Assembly: GCA_963772335.1 (NCBI GenBank)
Contig: CAVYXF010000005.1
Span: 620,001-684,000 of the forward strand
DNA: 64,000 nt
Direction: 5' to 3'
Source: CAVYXF01 sp963772335
Lineage (GTDB): Bacteria; Pseudomonadota; Alphaproteobacteria; Rhizobiales; Rhodomicrobiaceae
Part shown: positions 8,280 through 16,839 of the stretch, one piece after another
How the letters are laid out: every line of letters begins with the position of its first letter
Position numbering within the stretch: position 1 is the first letter of the stretch
The notes under the pieces: model-generated
What the model saw: the letters and a program-made list of their open reading frames with translations, nothing else
What the model was told of the DNA's origin: nothing
The model's database searches: none
Position numbers and translations under genes: made by a program

Positions 8280-9354
8280 GGGACGAGGTTTTCAACGCGG
8301 CATGACCTCCAGTCCATGACTGGAGAGTCACTGCCGGCGAAGCGCGATGCGACGCAAGGCGGGCGGCAAGCCGCACCGCACTTTCGAGCGCCCCGGTCGA
8401 TGCAACACCCTTGCCGACGATATCAAAGGCCGTGCCGTGTGCTGGCGTCGTGAAGACCGTATCGAGGCCGGCGGTAACCGTCACCCCGCGGTTGAAGCCC
8501 CTAAGCTTGGTCGCGATCTGGCCCTGGTCGTGATACATGGCGACGACACTGTCGAACGCGCCGGCGAAGGCCTTAATATAGACGGTGTCGGCAGGGAAAG
8601 GGCCCTTGCAGTTGATGCCGGTCGCGGCGGCCGTCTGCACGGCGGGGGCGATCACGTCGATCTCCTCGCGCCCGAAGAGGCCGTTCTCACCGGCGTGCGG
8701 ATTGAGGGCCGCGACCGCGATCCGCGGCGCACTGATGCCGGCCTTGCGCATGGTGCGGTCGACCAACTCGATGGCCTGGATGATGCTCTCATGGGTGATC
8801 TGGTCGAGCGCCTCGCGGAGTGAGACATGCGAGGTCACGCGCGACATCCATTGGCCGTCCAGCACATTCATTTCCGAGAAATAGCCGCGATGGCCCAGGA
8901 GGCTGGCGAACATCTTGTGCTCGTCCGGGAAGCGCCAGCCGCCGGCATGGAGGGCGGCCTTATTGAGCGGGGCGAAGGTGATTGCGTCGACCTCGCCGGC
9001 AAGCGCAAGCTTCACGGCCTCGGCCAGCGTTTCTCCGGTGAGGCGTCCTGACTCGGCGCTGGTCTCAGCCCGCTCCAGTTTCGCGGGATCGATATTGCCC
9101 AGATCGAGGACGGGTGTTTCGCCGGGGGCGACCGCTTCGGCGACCGAGGCGACGGACTTCAGCCGCAGCGACACGCCCGCATCGCGCATGCCCATTTCCA
9201 GCACGCGTCGGTCGCCGACAACCACCAGCCGCGCTACATTTGCAGCTACCCCGCTGGCCAGCAGCCGGGCGCAGATTTCCGGGCCGATGCCGGTCATGTC
9301 GCCGAGAAGAAAGGCAATGCGCGGAAGCTCAGCGGGAGGCGCTTCTTGGGACAT
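8260..9354 (-). CDS. PdxA-family dehydrogenase (PdxA2-like, catabolic context)
   Basis: NAD-dependent metal-requiring dehydrogenase related to 4-hydroxythreonine-4-phosphate dehydrogenase. The 364 residues include GDMTGIGPEI, APLNKAALHAGG, the metal-ligand regions around DEHKMFASLLGH, ALNPHAGENGLFG and AMYHDQGQ, and the C-terminal TPAHGTAFDIVGKG. It is longer than biosynthetic PdxA and its central segment (NVLDGQWMSRVTSHV) resembles the catabolic PdxA2 clade, which oxidises 4-phospho-hydroxyacids or related diols. No DUF1537 kinase partner is present. It is divergent from the dehalogenase-like gene across a shared operator, so I assign it to the catabolic island rather than to vitamin B6 synthesis. 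Confidence 0.8.
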   Translation of the reverse strand: MSQEAPPAELPRIAFLLGDMTGIGPEICARLLASGVAANVARLVVVGDRRVLEMGMRDAGVSLRLKSVASVAEAVAPGETPVLDLGNIDPAKLERAETSAESGRLTGETLAEAVKLALAGEVDAITFAPLNKAALHAGGWRFPDEHKMFASLLGHRGYFSEMNVLDGQWMSRVTSHVSLREALDQITHESIIQAIELVDRTMRKAGISAPRIAVAALNPHAGENGLFGREEIDVIAPAVQTAAATGINCKGPFPADTVYIKAFAGAFDSVVAMYHDQGQIATKLRGFNRGVTVTAGLDTVFTTPAHGTAFDIVGKGVASTGALESAVRLAARLASHRASPAVTLQSWTGGHAALKTSSLKHSPP

Positions 9355-9427
9355 GACAAATCTCGCTTGGAGACAGGCGTTTTATGAGAGATGCCGCCAC
9401 GTCATCCTGCCGCTCGACCCATAAAAA

Positions 9428-9457
9428 GTCAACGAAATATTGTTGACAGTTTGCAAT
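9428..9457. promoter_or_regulatory. Operator site 1 (GntR-type) in divergent promoter
   Basis: ATTGTTGACAGTTTGCAAT at 9439-9457 lies 42 bases before the hydrolase ATG and 84 before the pdxA-like ATG. An upstream GTCAAC (9428-9433) forms an inverted repeat with GTTGAC (9442-9447). The same 19 bases recur exactly, reversed, at 14129-14147. Confidence 0.65.
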
Positions 9458-9499
9458 CTGGAGCAGACTCTCAAGCTGATTGCAGCGGAGAGAGATGCC

Positions 9500-10492
9500 A
9501 TGGCCACCCAAGAGCAAAGCTCGCCCGGCTCGCCGCAGCCGGGCGCAGGCAACAGCATGCCGCCGCTGGCAGAGCGACATACGCGGCTGATGGAAGGCTT
9601 CATCTACCACCGGGTGCCGACCAAAGGCGCGGAGATTCATGTTGCCATTGCAGGCGAAGGGCCGCCACTCCTGCTCTTGCATGGCAATCCGCTAACGCAT
9701 GTGAGCTGGCACCGGATCGCGCCGACACTTGCCAAGTCTTTCACCGTCGTCGCACCGGATCTACGGGGCTACGGCGATAGCTCGAAGCCGGACGGCGGAC
9801 CCGATCACGCCGCCTACACTTTCCGCGCTATGGGCGAGGATGCCTTCGAAGTCATGTCGTATTTCGGCTTTAACTGCTTTGGCCTCGCTGGCCATGACCG
9901 GGGCGCGCGAGTCGGCTTCCGCATGGCACTCGATCGCCCCGAGCGCATCACGCGTTTCTGCGCGCTCGATATCATCCCGACCCATCACCTGCTGACCAAT
10001 GTGACGCTGGGCTGGGGCCTAGAGAGCTATCACTGGTTCTTTATGGCGCAGAAGGCGCCGTTCCCGGAGAAGCTGATCTGCGCCGATCTCGACTATTACA
10101 TCCAGTACAAGCTCAACAAGAAAGGCGTTGGGCTCGAGATCTTCACGCCCGAGGCGTTCAAAGAATATGCGCGCTGCACGACGCCGGAGCAGATCCATGC
10201 GGTGTGTGAGGATTACCGCGTGACGGTGACGCTCGACCTTGCCATGGACACTGCCGACTACGGCAAGCGGCAGATCACCTGTCCGGTGCTGGTGCTGTGG
10301 GGTACAAACAGCCATGTCGGCCGGCATCTGAAGCCAATCGAGGCATGGTCCCCCTGGGCGCCGGACTTGCGCGGCTGGGCGATCCCGACCGGCCACTATC
10401 CGGCTGAGCACCGCCCCGATCTGGTCTATGACAGCTTCTGGACCTTCTTCAATGGCGGCGAGCCGAGGCCGTATACGGACCCGGCCGCTTGA
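9500..10492 (+). CDS. Alpha/beta hydrolase, haloacetate (fluoroacetate) dehalogenase-like
   Basis: A 330-residue alpha/beta hydrolase. The nucleophile motif GHDRGARV (Asp133, Arg134, Arg137), the YHW pair (His178, Trp179), Tyr223 and the catalytic His299 in TGHYPAEH correspond to the Asp/Arg/Arg, halide-binding His-Trp-Tyr and His of characterised fluoroacetate dehalogenases, which hydrolyse haloacetates to glycolate. These matches go beyond the general fold, yet many relatives are only annotated by similarity. The ATG at 9500 has GGAGAG seven bases upstream. Operator site 1 precedes it. It is convergent with the tartrate-dehydrogenase-like gene, 12 bases apart. Confidence 0.82.
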   Translation: MATQEQSSPGSPQPGAGNSMPPLAERHTRLMEGFIYHRVPTKGAEIHVAIAGEGPPLLLLHGNPLTHVSWHRIAPTLAKSFTVVAPDLRGYGDSSKPDGGPDHAAYTFRAMGEDAFEVMSYFGFNCFGLAGHDRGARVGFRMALDRPERITRFCALDIIPTHHLLTNVTLGWGLESYHWFFMAQKAPFPEKLICADLDYYIQYKLNKKGVGLEIFTPEAFKEYARCTTPEQIHAVCEDYRVTVTLDLAMDTADYGKRQITCPVLVLWGTNSHVGRHLKPIEAWSPWAPDLRGWAIPTGHYPAEHRPDLVYDSFWTFFNGGEPRPYTDPAA

Positions 10493-10504
10493 GTGCTGCT
10501 TGTC

Positions 10505-11578
10505 CTAACGATTGGCGCCGCGGATCGCGGCCGCCACTGCCTCGGTCACGTCGTCGGTGGGAGCGCTGCCGCCGAGATCCGGTGGTAAGGCTTCGCCCCG
10601 CTCCGTCACCGTCTCGATGGCGTCCATCAGCCGGCGCGAGGCCTGCGCCTCACCCAAATGGTCGAGCATCATTGCGGCCGTCCAGAACGAGCCGAGCGGA
10701 TTGGCGATGCCCTTGTTCATGATGTCGAACGCCGAGCCATGGATCGGCTCGAACATTGATGGCCGGCGGCGCGTCGGGTCGATGTTGGCGGTCGCGCCGA
10801 TACCCAGCGAGCCGCTCAGCGCGGCGGCGAGGTCGGACAGGATGTCGGCGTGCAGGTTGGTCGCCAGCACGGTATCGATCGATCCGGGCTTCAGCACCAT
10901 CCGCTGGGTCATCGCGTCGACCAGCATCCAATCCACGTTCAGGTCCGGATAGTCCGCGAGCACCTCGCCCACAACGCTGTCCCACATGACCATGCCATGA
11001 CGCTGCGCATTGGACTTGGTCACCACCGTCAGCAGCTTGCGCGGCCGCGACAGCGCCAGCTCGCAGGCAAACCGGGCGATGCGCTCCACGCCGACGCGGG
11101 TGAACACGGCGACATCCACACCCACCTCGATCGGCAGGCCCCGATGGGCGCGCCCGCCGACGCCGGCATACTCGCCCTCGCTGTTCTCGCGCACAATAAC
11201 CCAGTCGATCTCTGCGCCAAGCTCGGGACGCAGTGGCCCCTGCACCCCCCGCAGCAGTCGGGTCGGGCGGACATTGGCATATTGGTCGAAGCCCTGGCAG
11301 ATCGCCAGCCGTAGGCCCCAGAGCGTCACATCATCTGGCAGGTCGGGATCGCCGACCGCGCCGAAATAGATCGCATCGAAATCGGCAAGCTGCGCCAGTC
11401 CGTCTTCAGGCATCATGCGACCGTTGCGGCGGTAGTAGTCTGACCCCCAGTCGAAGCGCACGAAATCAAATCCGATGCCTTCCATCCCGCCGAGCACACC
11501 CAGCACCTTGATGCCGGCCTCGACCACCTCCGTGCCGATGCCATCACCGCCGATTACCGCAATCCTATGCCCCGGCAT
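10505..11578 (-). CDS. Tartrate/D-malate dehydrogenase-like oxidoreductase
   Basis: NAD-dependent beta-decarboxylating dehydrogenase of the isocitrate/isopropylmalate family, 357 residues. It resembles tartrate dehydrogenase and E. coli DmlA throughout: IAVIGGDGIGTEVV, FDAIYFGAVGDPDLPDDVTLW (in part), QYANVRPTRLL, VRENSEGEYAGVGGR, ATNLHADILSDLAAAL, FEPIHGSAFDI. Such enzymes oxidise D-malate, L-tartrate or 3-isopropylmalate analogues. The start overlaps the end of the upstream paralogue by 14 bases, so the two are coupled in the operon led by the MmgE/PrpD gene at 12665-14080. Confidence 0.86.
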   Translation of the reverse strand: MPGHRIAVIGGDGIGTEVVEAGIKVLGVLGGMEGIGFDFVRFDWGSDYYRRNGRMMPEDGLAQLADFDAIYFGAVGDPDLPDDVTLWGLRLAICQGFDQYANVRPTRLLRGVQGPLRPELGAEIDWVIVRENSEGEYAGVGGRAHRGLPIEVGVDVAVFTRVGVERIARFACELALSRPRKLLTVVTKSNAQRHGMVMWDSVVGEVLADYPDLNVDWMLVDAMTQRMVLKPGSIDTVLATNLHADILSDLAAALSGSLGIGATANIDPTRRRPSMFEPIHGSAFDIMNKGIANPLGSFWTAAMMLDHLGEAQASRRLMDAIETVTERGEALPPDLGGSAPTDDVTEAVAAAIRGANR

Positions 11579-12656
11579 GGGCGCTCTCCTTCTCAATCAA
11601 GGCCACGATCGCGGCCGTCATGCCCTCGGTACCGGCGGTCCCGGCGATGTCGCCGGTGCGCGTCTGCGGCCGCCCCAGCGCTGCCGTCAGGGCCGGCTCG
11701 ATGCGGGCTGCCGCCTCGACTGCCTCGCCGATGCCGCGGTTACGGCCCAGCCAGTCGAGCAGCATGCGCGTCGATTCGATCATGGCATAGGGGTTGGCAA
11801 TGCCTTTGCCCGCGATGTCGGGAGCGGAGCCGTGGGTCGCCTGCGCCATTGCGATGTTGCCTTCGCCGATGCACAACCCCGGCGCCATTCCCAGGCCACC
11901 GACAAGCCCGGCTGCTTCGTCCGACAGGATGTCGCCGAACATATTGGTCGTCACCACCACGTCGAAGGTCTGCGGATCGCGGACGAGGCGCATGGCGAAC
12001 GTATCGACGATCACTTCGTCGACCACCACGTCGGGGAAGTCCTTGGCGGCGCGGTAGCACTCCTCGACGAACATGCCGCAGCCCAGCTTGAAGACGGTGT
12101 TCTTGTGGACCAGCGTCAGCTTGCGCCGGCGCGACCTGGCGATTTCGAGCGCCGCGCGGGCGACGCGGTAGGAACCGGCGCGGGTGATGACGCGCACCGA
12201 AATGGTAATGTCGTCCGTCGGGCGGAACTCGCCCGATCCGGCGACAACATTGCGGTCGGGCTGAAAGCCTTCGTTGTTTTCCCGCACGATGACGAGATCG
12301 ACGCCGTCATGCAGCGCGCCGAGACCGGGATAGGACCGGGTCGGGCGGACATTGGCGAACAATCCGAAATGCTTGCGCAGGATGGGATGCGGATTGATGG
12401 CGCCCGCCACCTTTGGATAGGCCTGATGCCCGATTGGGCCGAGGATGAAGCCGTCCAGTTTCGAGAGCGCCTCGAGCGTCCCTTCCGGCAGCGTCGAGCC
12501 ATAACTGTCGAGCGCGGCCCTGCCAATCGGCATCGGCCGCCACGCGATCTGAAGACCGGACTGTTCGGCGGCCGCTTGGGCGACCCTCACGGCCGCCGGC
12601 ACGACTTCCAGACCGATGTCGTCGCCTTCGAGCACGCCGAGCGTAAGATGAACCAT
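11565..12656 (-). CDS. Isocitrate/isopropylmalate dehydrogenase family protein
   Basis: Second, more divergent member of the beta-decarboxylating dehydrogenase family, 363 residues. Family features are LGVLEGDDIGLEVVPA, FANVRPTRSYPGL, VIVRENNEGFQ, LVHKNTVFKLG, VTTNMFGDILSDEAAGL and ATHGSAPDIAGKGIANP. It is not a true IMDH by context: leu genes are absent and it sits between MmgE/PrpD and a tartrate-dehydrogenase paralogue. The ATG at 12656 is 8 bases after the MmgE/PrpD stop. It probably oxidises a substituted 2-hydroxy dicarboxylate. Confidence 0.84.
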   Translation of the reverse strand: MVHLTLGVLEGDDIGLEVVPAAVRVAQAAAEQSGLQIAWRPMPIGRAALDSYGSTLPEGTLEALSKLDGFILGPIGHQAYPKVAGAINPHPILRKHFGLFANVRPTRSYPGLGALHDGVDLVIVRENNEGFQPDRNVVAGSGEFRPTDDITISVRVITRAGSYRVARAALEIARSRRRKLTLVHKNTVFKLGCGMFVEECYRAAKDFPDVVVDEVIVDTFAMRLVRDPQTFDVVVTTNMFGDILSDEAAGLVGGLGMAPGLCIGEGNIAMAQATHGSAPDIAGKGIANPYAMIESTRMLLDWLGRNRGIGEAVEAAARIEPALTAALGRPQTRTGDIAGTAGTEGMTAAIVALIEKESAHAGA

Positions 12657-12664
12657 GCCGCCCC

Positions 12665-14080
12665 TCAGCCGGCGATGGCGATGAGCGCCATCAGCGGCGT
12701 GATCGTCGGCAGCGTCTCCAGATCGCGCACGCGCTGGACGACCTCGTCGGCCTTGGCGCGATCGAGGCGGGCATGGGCGGCGCAATCCCGGAATTTGCCG
12801 GTGACCTCTTCATAGCTCATCGGATCGGCCGGACTGCCCTTGCCGAAATCGGCCCGCCCGTGCACCGTGCGTCCATCCTTCAAGGTGATATCGATCAGCG
12901 TCGTCATCTTATGGTAGCCGGCCTTCTCCGCAACCTCGTCGACGGCGAAGTCTATCCTTTCGATCATCGCCTTGACGTCGGGGCGCTGTGTGGTCTCGTC
13001 GGTGAATTCGGACAGGCCGGCGCGGCCGTCGAGCAGCAGGATCGCCATGCAGAATTCCATGGAAAACTTGGCCTGCAGCTCGTTCTGCGGCCGATGATGG
13101 ATCAGCGCATTGGGCATGTTCGAGTTGGTGCCGACGCGCACCCGCTCGACGTCCTGCGCCTTGATGCCATGCTCGCGGATCAGACGCAGCATCTCGGTCA
13201 TGCCGGGATGGGTGAGTGAGCCGGAGGGGTGCGGCTTGATGGAAATGCCGGGGCTGGCAAAAGTCCAGGGTGCGCCGAGTTGATCGAGGATCGCGCCCTC
13301 GTCATAGCCGCCACCTGCGGCGCGGAAGAAGCCGCGGGGCGCTTCCAGGATCTTGTCGGTCGCGGTCCAGCCCGAGGCCGCGAACTGCGCGGCAACGACG
13401 CCGCTCTCGGAGGCGCGTCCGGCATGGAACGGCTTGGTCATCGTGCCGAAATTTTCGCGCAGACCGGCGGACTGGCTGCCTGCGATGGATAAAGCGCGCG
13501 CCGTCGCCTCGCGATCGAGCTTCATGAGGGCCGCACTCGCCGCAGCGGCCGCGAAGGTGCCGCAGGTCGCGGTGGCGTGGAAGCCGGTCTGATAATGGCG
13601 CGGATTGATCGCCTCGGCGATCTTGCACTCGACCTCCACGCCGAGGTGATAGGCCCGCATGATCTCCCGCCCGGACGCGCCGACAAACTCGCCCACAGCC
13701 AGCGCCGCTGGCAGTGCTGGCGCGGTGGGATGGGTGAGGAGCCCATAAACCCGGTCCTCGGCGACGGCGAGTTGGGTGTCGTCGTAATCATCGGCATGAA
13801 TGCCCACGCCATTGGCAAAGGCGGCAAAGCGCGGCGCGACCTTGCGCCCCGCACCGATCACGGTGGCGGCGCCGGCTGCTAAGCCGAGGCTGTCGAGATG
13901 GCGTCGCACCAGCGCTCCACTTTGCGCAACGGAACCGGAAAGCGCAAGGCCGAGGCCGTCCAGGATCGATTTCTTGCCGAGCGCCACCACTTCGTCCGGC
14001 GGATCGGCTGCTTTTGTCGCGACGATGAACTCAGCGACGTAGCTGGTGAGGCCCTGGTCCTGGCGAACGGTGTCCTGCAT
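12665..14080 (-). CDS. MmgE/PrpD family protein (copy 1)
   Basis: A 471-residue member of the 2-methylcitrate dehydratase/cis-aconitate decarboxylase superfamily. The characteristic GIHADDYDDTQ near residue 95, GFHATATCGTFAAAAASA, the KPFHAGRASESG region and KPHPSGSLTHPG are present. Known members dehydrate or decarboxylate tricarboxylates and related hydroxyacids in the cytosol. It is first gene of a three-gene operon with two beta-decarboxylating dehydrogenases. The operator at 14129-14165 lies just upstream of its ATG. The substrate is unknown; the dehydrogenase neighbours favour a hydroxy-di- or tricarboxylate. Confidence 0.86.
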   Translation of the reverse strand: MQDTVRQDQGLTSYVAEFIVATKAADPPDEVVALGKKSILDGLGLALSGSVAQSGALVRRHLDSLGLAAGAATVIGAGRKVAPRFAAFANGVGIHADDYDDTQLAVAEDRVYGLLTHPTAPALPAALAVGEFVGASGREIMRAYHLGVEVECKIAEAINPRHYQTGFHATATCGTFAAAAASAALMKLDREATARALSIAGSQSAGLRENFGTMTKPFHAGRASESGVVAAQFAASGWTATDKILEAPRGFFRAAGGGYDEGAILDQLGAPWTFASPGISIKPHPSGSLTHPGMTEMLRLIREHGIKAQDVERVRVGTNSNMPNALIHHRPQNELQAKFSMEFCMAILLLDGRAGLSEFTDETTQRPDVKAMIERIDFAVDEVAEKAGYHKMTTLIDITLKDGRTVHGRADFGKGSPADPMSYEEVTGKFRDCAAHARLDRAKADEVVQRVRDLETLPTITPLMALIAIAG

Positions 14081-14128
14081 GACGATCCCCGAGCTCTACG
14101 AGACAACTCTCGTCATGAAGGCTGCACA

Positions 14129-14165
14129 ATTGCAAACTGTCAACAATTTCTTGTCAACAATTTCT
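14129..14165. promoter_or_regulatory. Operator site 2 with tandem repeats
   Basis: ATTGCAAACTGTCAACAAT (14129-14147) is the exact reverse complement of operator site 1. It overlaps a perfect 14-base tandem repeat, TGTCAACAATTTCT at 14138-14151 and 14152-14165, with a third degenerate copy just after. The site lies 49 bases before the MmgE/PrpD ATG and just downstream of the gntR stop. Confidence 0.65.
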
Positions 14166-14178
14166 TACCGTCAATTTC

Positions 14179-14889
14179 TCAAGACCGAGACTTGCGCCTT
14201 TGTGCGAGCGCAGCGCGTTTTGTGCGCGACATGCCGTTCACAATGTGGGCGCGGCCGGCGGCAAAGGCCCGAGCCGGGTCATGCGCGGCGACGGCATCGA
14301 CAATGGCCCGATGCTCTGCGTTGGAGACATCTAGCACATCGCCGCTCGCGAGAGCCCGGTAGCGCTGTATGTGAAGCTCTCGGGCCAGGCTCAGATAGAT
14401 CTGCGCCAGCCGGCCATTGCCGCACAGGCGCGCAATTTCAGAATGGAACTGAAGATTAACGGGGTAGTATTGGCTCACCTCGCCTGTTCGGGCGATGTCC
14501 TCCATTTTTTCGACCAGAGCGCTGAGCTTTTCGATCCCCTCGTCAGTAATGCGTTCCGCCAGCAGCATCGTCATGCAAGCAAAGACACCAGCGCGCGCCT
14601 CGGAGACCTCGCGCGCTTCCTGCTCGCTCAGCTCACGCACGAAGAAGCCGCGATTGGGGATGAGCTGGATCAGGCCGAGCGCCGCAAGCGCACTACAGGC
14701 CTCGCGGATCGGACCACGGCTGACACCGAAGCGCTGAGCAAGCGCATTTTCGTTGATGCGCTCGTTCGGGGTGAACTCGCCATCGACGATCATCCGTTCG
14801 ATCTCGGTCTGCACAACATTGGAAAGCGAGCGTGTGCGCAGGAAATCAAGGGGCGAGAACTCCGGTGTATCGGCGGGACTGTCGGTCAT
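14179..14889 (-). CDS. GntR family regulator, FCD domain (1)
   Basis: A 236-residue FadR-subfamily transcription factor. The N-terminal winged helix contains IVDGEFTPNERINENALAQ and FGVSRGPIREACSALAALGL. The FCD effector domain follows, with candidate metal-binding histidines in NLQFHSEIARLCG and SNAEHRAIVDAVAAHD. FCD regulators typically bind carboxylic acids and release DNA when the effector is present. It sits between the dehydrogenase operon and the ABC importer, so a role in controlling both is likely. The ATG at 14889 begins where homology starts; no strong ribosome binding site is visible. Confidence 0.88.
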   Translation of the reverse strand: MTDSPADTPEFSPLDFLRTRSLSNVVQTEIERMIVDGEFTPNERINENALAQRFGVSRGPIREACSALAALGLIQLIPNRGFFVRELSEQEAREVSEARAGVFACMTMLLAERITDEGIEKLSALVEKMEDIARTGEVSQYYPVNLQFHSEIARLCGNGRLAQIYLSLARELHIQRYRALASGDVLDVSNAEHRAIVDAVAAHDPARAFAAGRAHIVNGMSRTKRAALAQRRKSRS

Positions 14890-14990
14890 AAGAGGATGTT
14901 CCGATCCTTTGGCCCCAATGACCATGCCGATCTGGGCAAGCCGCTCGTATTTGCCGCTGCGTTCACAGCCTTCCTCCGATCTGCGGACAC

Positions 14991-15065
14991 GCATAACGCG
15001 TGCCAAGCTTGAGGCGCATAACGGAAAGGCCCATGGGTTTTGTCAAGCGCATCAGGTGCATAACG
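14991..15065. repeat. Three GCATAACG repeats upstream of gntR 1
   Basis: GCATAACG occurs at 14991-14998, 15016-15023 and 15058-15065 in the gap between the permease stop and gntR. The repeats are spaced 25 and 42 bases apart and could be a second operator class, perhaps for autoregulation. Confidence 0.4.
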
Positions 15066-15075
15066 GCATTTGCTA

Positions 15076-16839
15076 TCATCCCCTGCCCTCTCTTTCGCTC
15101 ATGCTGCCAAGCAGCGGCACACGGTTAGCGATGAAGACCACGCCGAACGACACGATGAGAAGCAGAATAGCGAGCACGGAAATGGCGCCGAAATCGCCAC
15201 TCTCGTTGAGGTCATAGATGATTACCGAAACGAGCTTGGTGTTGGCAGTGGTGAGGAGGATCGTCGCCGACAACTCCCGAATGGTGCCGATGAAGACGAA
15301 GCACCAGGCCGCGACGATACTGGTGCGCAGCAGCGGCGCCGTGATCTGCCAAAGGCTCTGCAAACGCGTGGCGCCGAGAACTCGGCTGGCTTCCTCAAGC
15401 TCGGGATGAACGCCATGGAAAGCCGCAGACAATTGCTGAAAGCCAGCAGGCAGCTCCAGCGTAAGGAAGGCAATCAGCAGGATCCACAGCGTTCCGTAAA
15501 GCCGGAAGGCCGGATTGGCATAGGCGAGGAAGAGGCCTACGCCAAGCACGATACCGGGTACGGCGATCGGGGCGGTTGCCAGCCAGCCTAGGAGTGGCGC
15601 GCCGCGCACAAGCTTGCGCGCCGCGATATAGGCGATTACCAGCGCCATGCCGGTGACAATAGTCGCGGTCAGAAGACCGAGCACCAGCGTGTTCCAGATC
15701 GCGAGACGCGTGCTGGAGAAGTCGAACAGCACGAATTCGAAATGATGGAGCGTGAGTGTCTCCCAGGTCAGTGGCTCGGCGATGGTATGGGTGAGCGACA
15801 CCTTCAGAAGCGCCGCATAGGGGAACAGGATCGTCACACATAGGATGAGCACCACATAGGCCCAGGCTGCCCAGGCCCAGCGGCCAAGCTTTGTGCGCCG
15901 CGCCACGCCGCTTTTGCCGCCGATGACGGTATAGCCGCGCTGGCCGAGCAGCCATTTCTGTCCTTGCAGCAGAAGCATGGTCACGATCAGGAGCGGCAGG
16001 GCGCTTGCGGCAGCAAGCTCGAGATGCGGCGGAAACTGGAAGAAGCTCCAGATTTTGGTGGTGATCACATGGAAGCCGGCTGGAAGAGCCAGGATCGCCG
16101 GGGAGCCGAACATGGTGAGCGCCTGAACCACGGCCACCAGCGATCCGGCGAGCATGGCCGGCATCACCAGCGGCAGGGTGATCCTTCGCAGCGTGGTGCC
16201 CTGCCTGCCGCCCAGGATGGCCGAAGCCTCCTCAAGGTCGCTCGGTACCTTGTCGAAGGCGTTGGCGACGAGGGTGAACACGAACGGGAACGAATAGCAG
16301 GTGATGGCGAAGGTGAGGCCGCTGAACGTGAAAATATTGAAGAGGTAGTCGGACGGCTCGCCGCCCGTCGCCCAGCGATAGATGCCGTTCAAAATACCGG
16401 TATTGGGAGCGGCAAGCATTTCCCAGGCGATTGCGCCAATAAAGGGCGGCGTGACGAAAGAGGCGGTCACCAGGGTGCGGATGAAGCGACGGCCCGGCAT
16501 GTCGGTGCGGGCCACCAGCCAGGCCAGCGGCGTTGCCACGACACACGAGAAAACGCCGACCGAGAGGGCCATCGCGAGCGCGATAAGAAAAGCGCGCCGG
16601 ATGGTTGGATCGGTGAGGAGCCGCTCGAAGTTGGCGAGGGTCGGCGAACCGCTCTTGGTCACCACGGCATAGTACGCAATAAAGCCAAGCGGCAGCAGCA
16701 CCAGCACGCAAAGCACAGCCGCGAGCAAAATGAACAGCGGAGCCGAGAGGTCAAAACCGACCACTCGGCTGCTGCTCCTGCCCGGAAGGGTCAGCGCGGG
16801 GTTGGCGACGCGCGCCTCACGTTCCGAAATATTGCTCAT
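15076..16839 (-). CDS. ABC transporter permease, fused two-domain, iron/AfuB type
   Basis: A 587-residue inner-membrane protein with two tandem BPD_transp_1 permease domains, as in FbpB/AfuB and ThiP. The hydrophobic start LFILLAAVLCVLVLLPLGFI is followed by two EAA-type coupling loops, DLEEASAILGGRQGTTLRRI (first) and LEEASRVLGATRLQSLWQI (second). It partners the binding protein and ATPase encoded just upstream. Its ATG at 16839 overlaps the binding-protein stop by 23 bases. This class imports Fe3+, thiamine, phosphonates or other organic ligands; the context suggests an organic anion, but that is inference. Confidence 0.88.
   Translation of the reverse strand: MSNISEREARVANPALTLPGRSSSRVVGFDLSAPLFILLAAVLCVLVLLPLGFIAYYAVVTKSGSPTLANFERLLTDPTIRRAFLIALAMALSVGVFSCVVATPLAWLVARTDMPGRRFIRTLVTASFVTPPFIGAIAWEMLAAPNTGILNGIYRWATGGEPSDYLFNIFTFSGLTFAITCYSFPFVFTLVANAFDKVPSDLEEASAILGGRQGTTLRRITLPLVMPAMLAGSLVAVVQALTMFGSPAILALPAGFHVITTKIWSFFQFPPHLELAAASALPLLIVTMLLLQGQKWLLGQRGYTVIGGKSGVARRTKLGRWAWAAWAYVVLILCVTILFPYAALLKVSLTHTIAEPLTWETLTLHHFEFVLFDFSSTRLAIWNTLVLGLLTATIVTGMALVIAYIAARKLVRGAPLLGWLATAPIAVPGIVLGVGLFLAYANPAFRLYGTLWILLIAFLTLELPAGFQQLSAAFHGVHPELEEASRVLGATRLQSLWQITAPLLRTSIVAAWCFVFIGTIRELSATILLTTANTKLVSVIIYDLNESGDFGAISVLAILLLIVSFGVVFIANRVPLLGSMSEREGRG

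Noticed and set aside
11475..12815. 446-codon plus-strand open frame opposite the dehydrogenase genes
   Set aside because: Antisense shadow of two clear dehydrogenases in GC-rich DNA.
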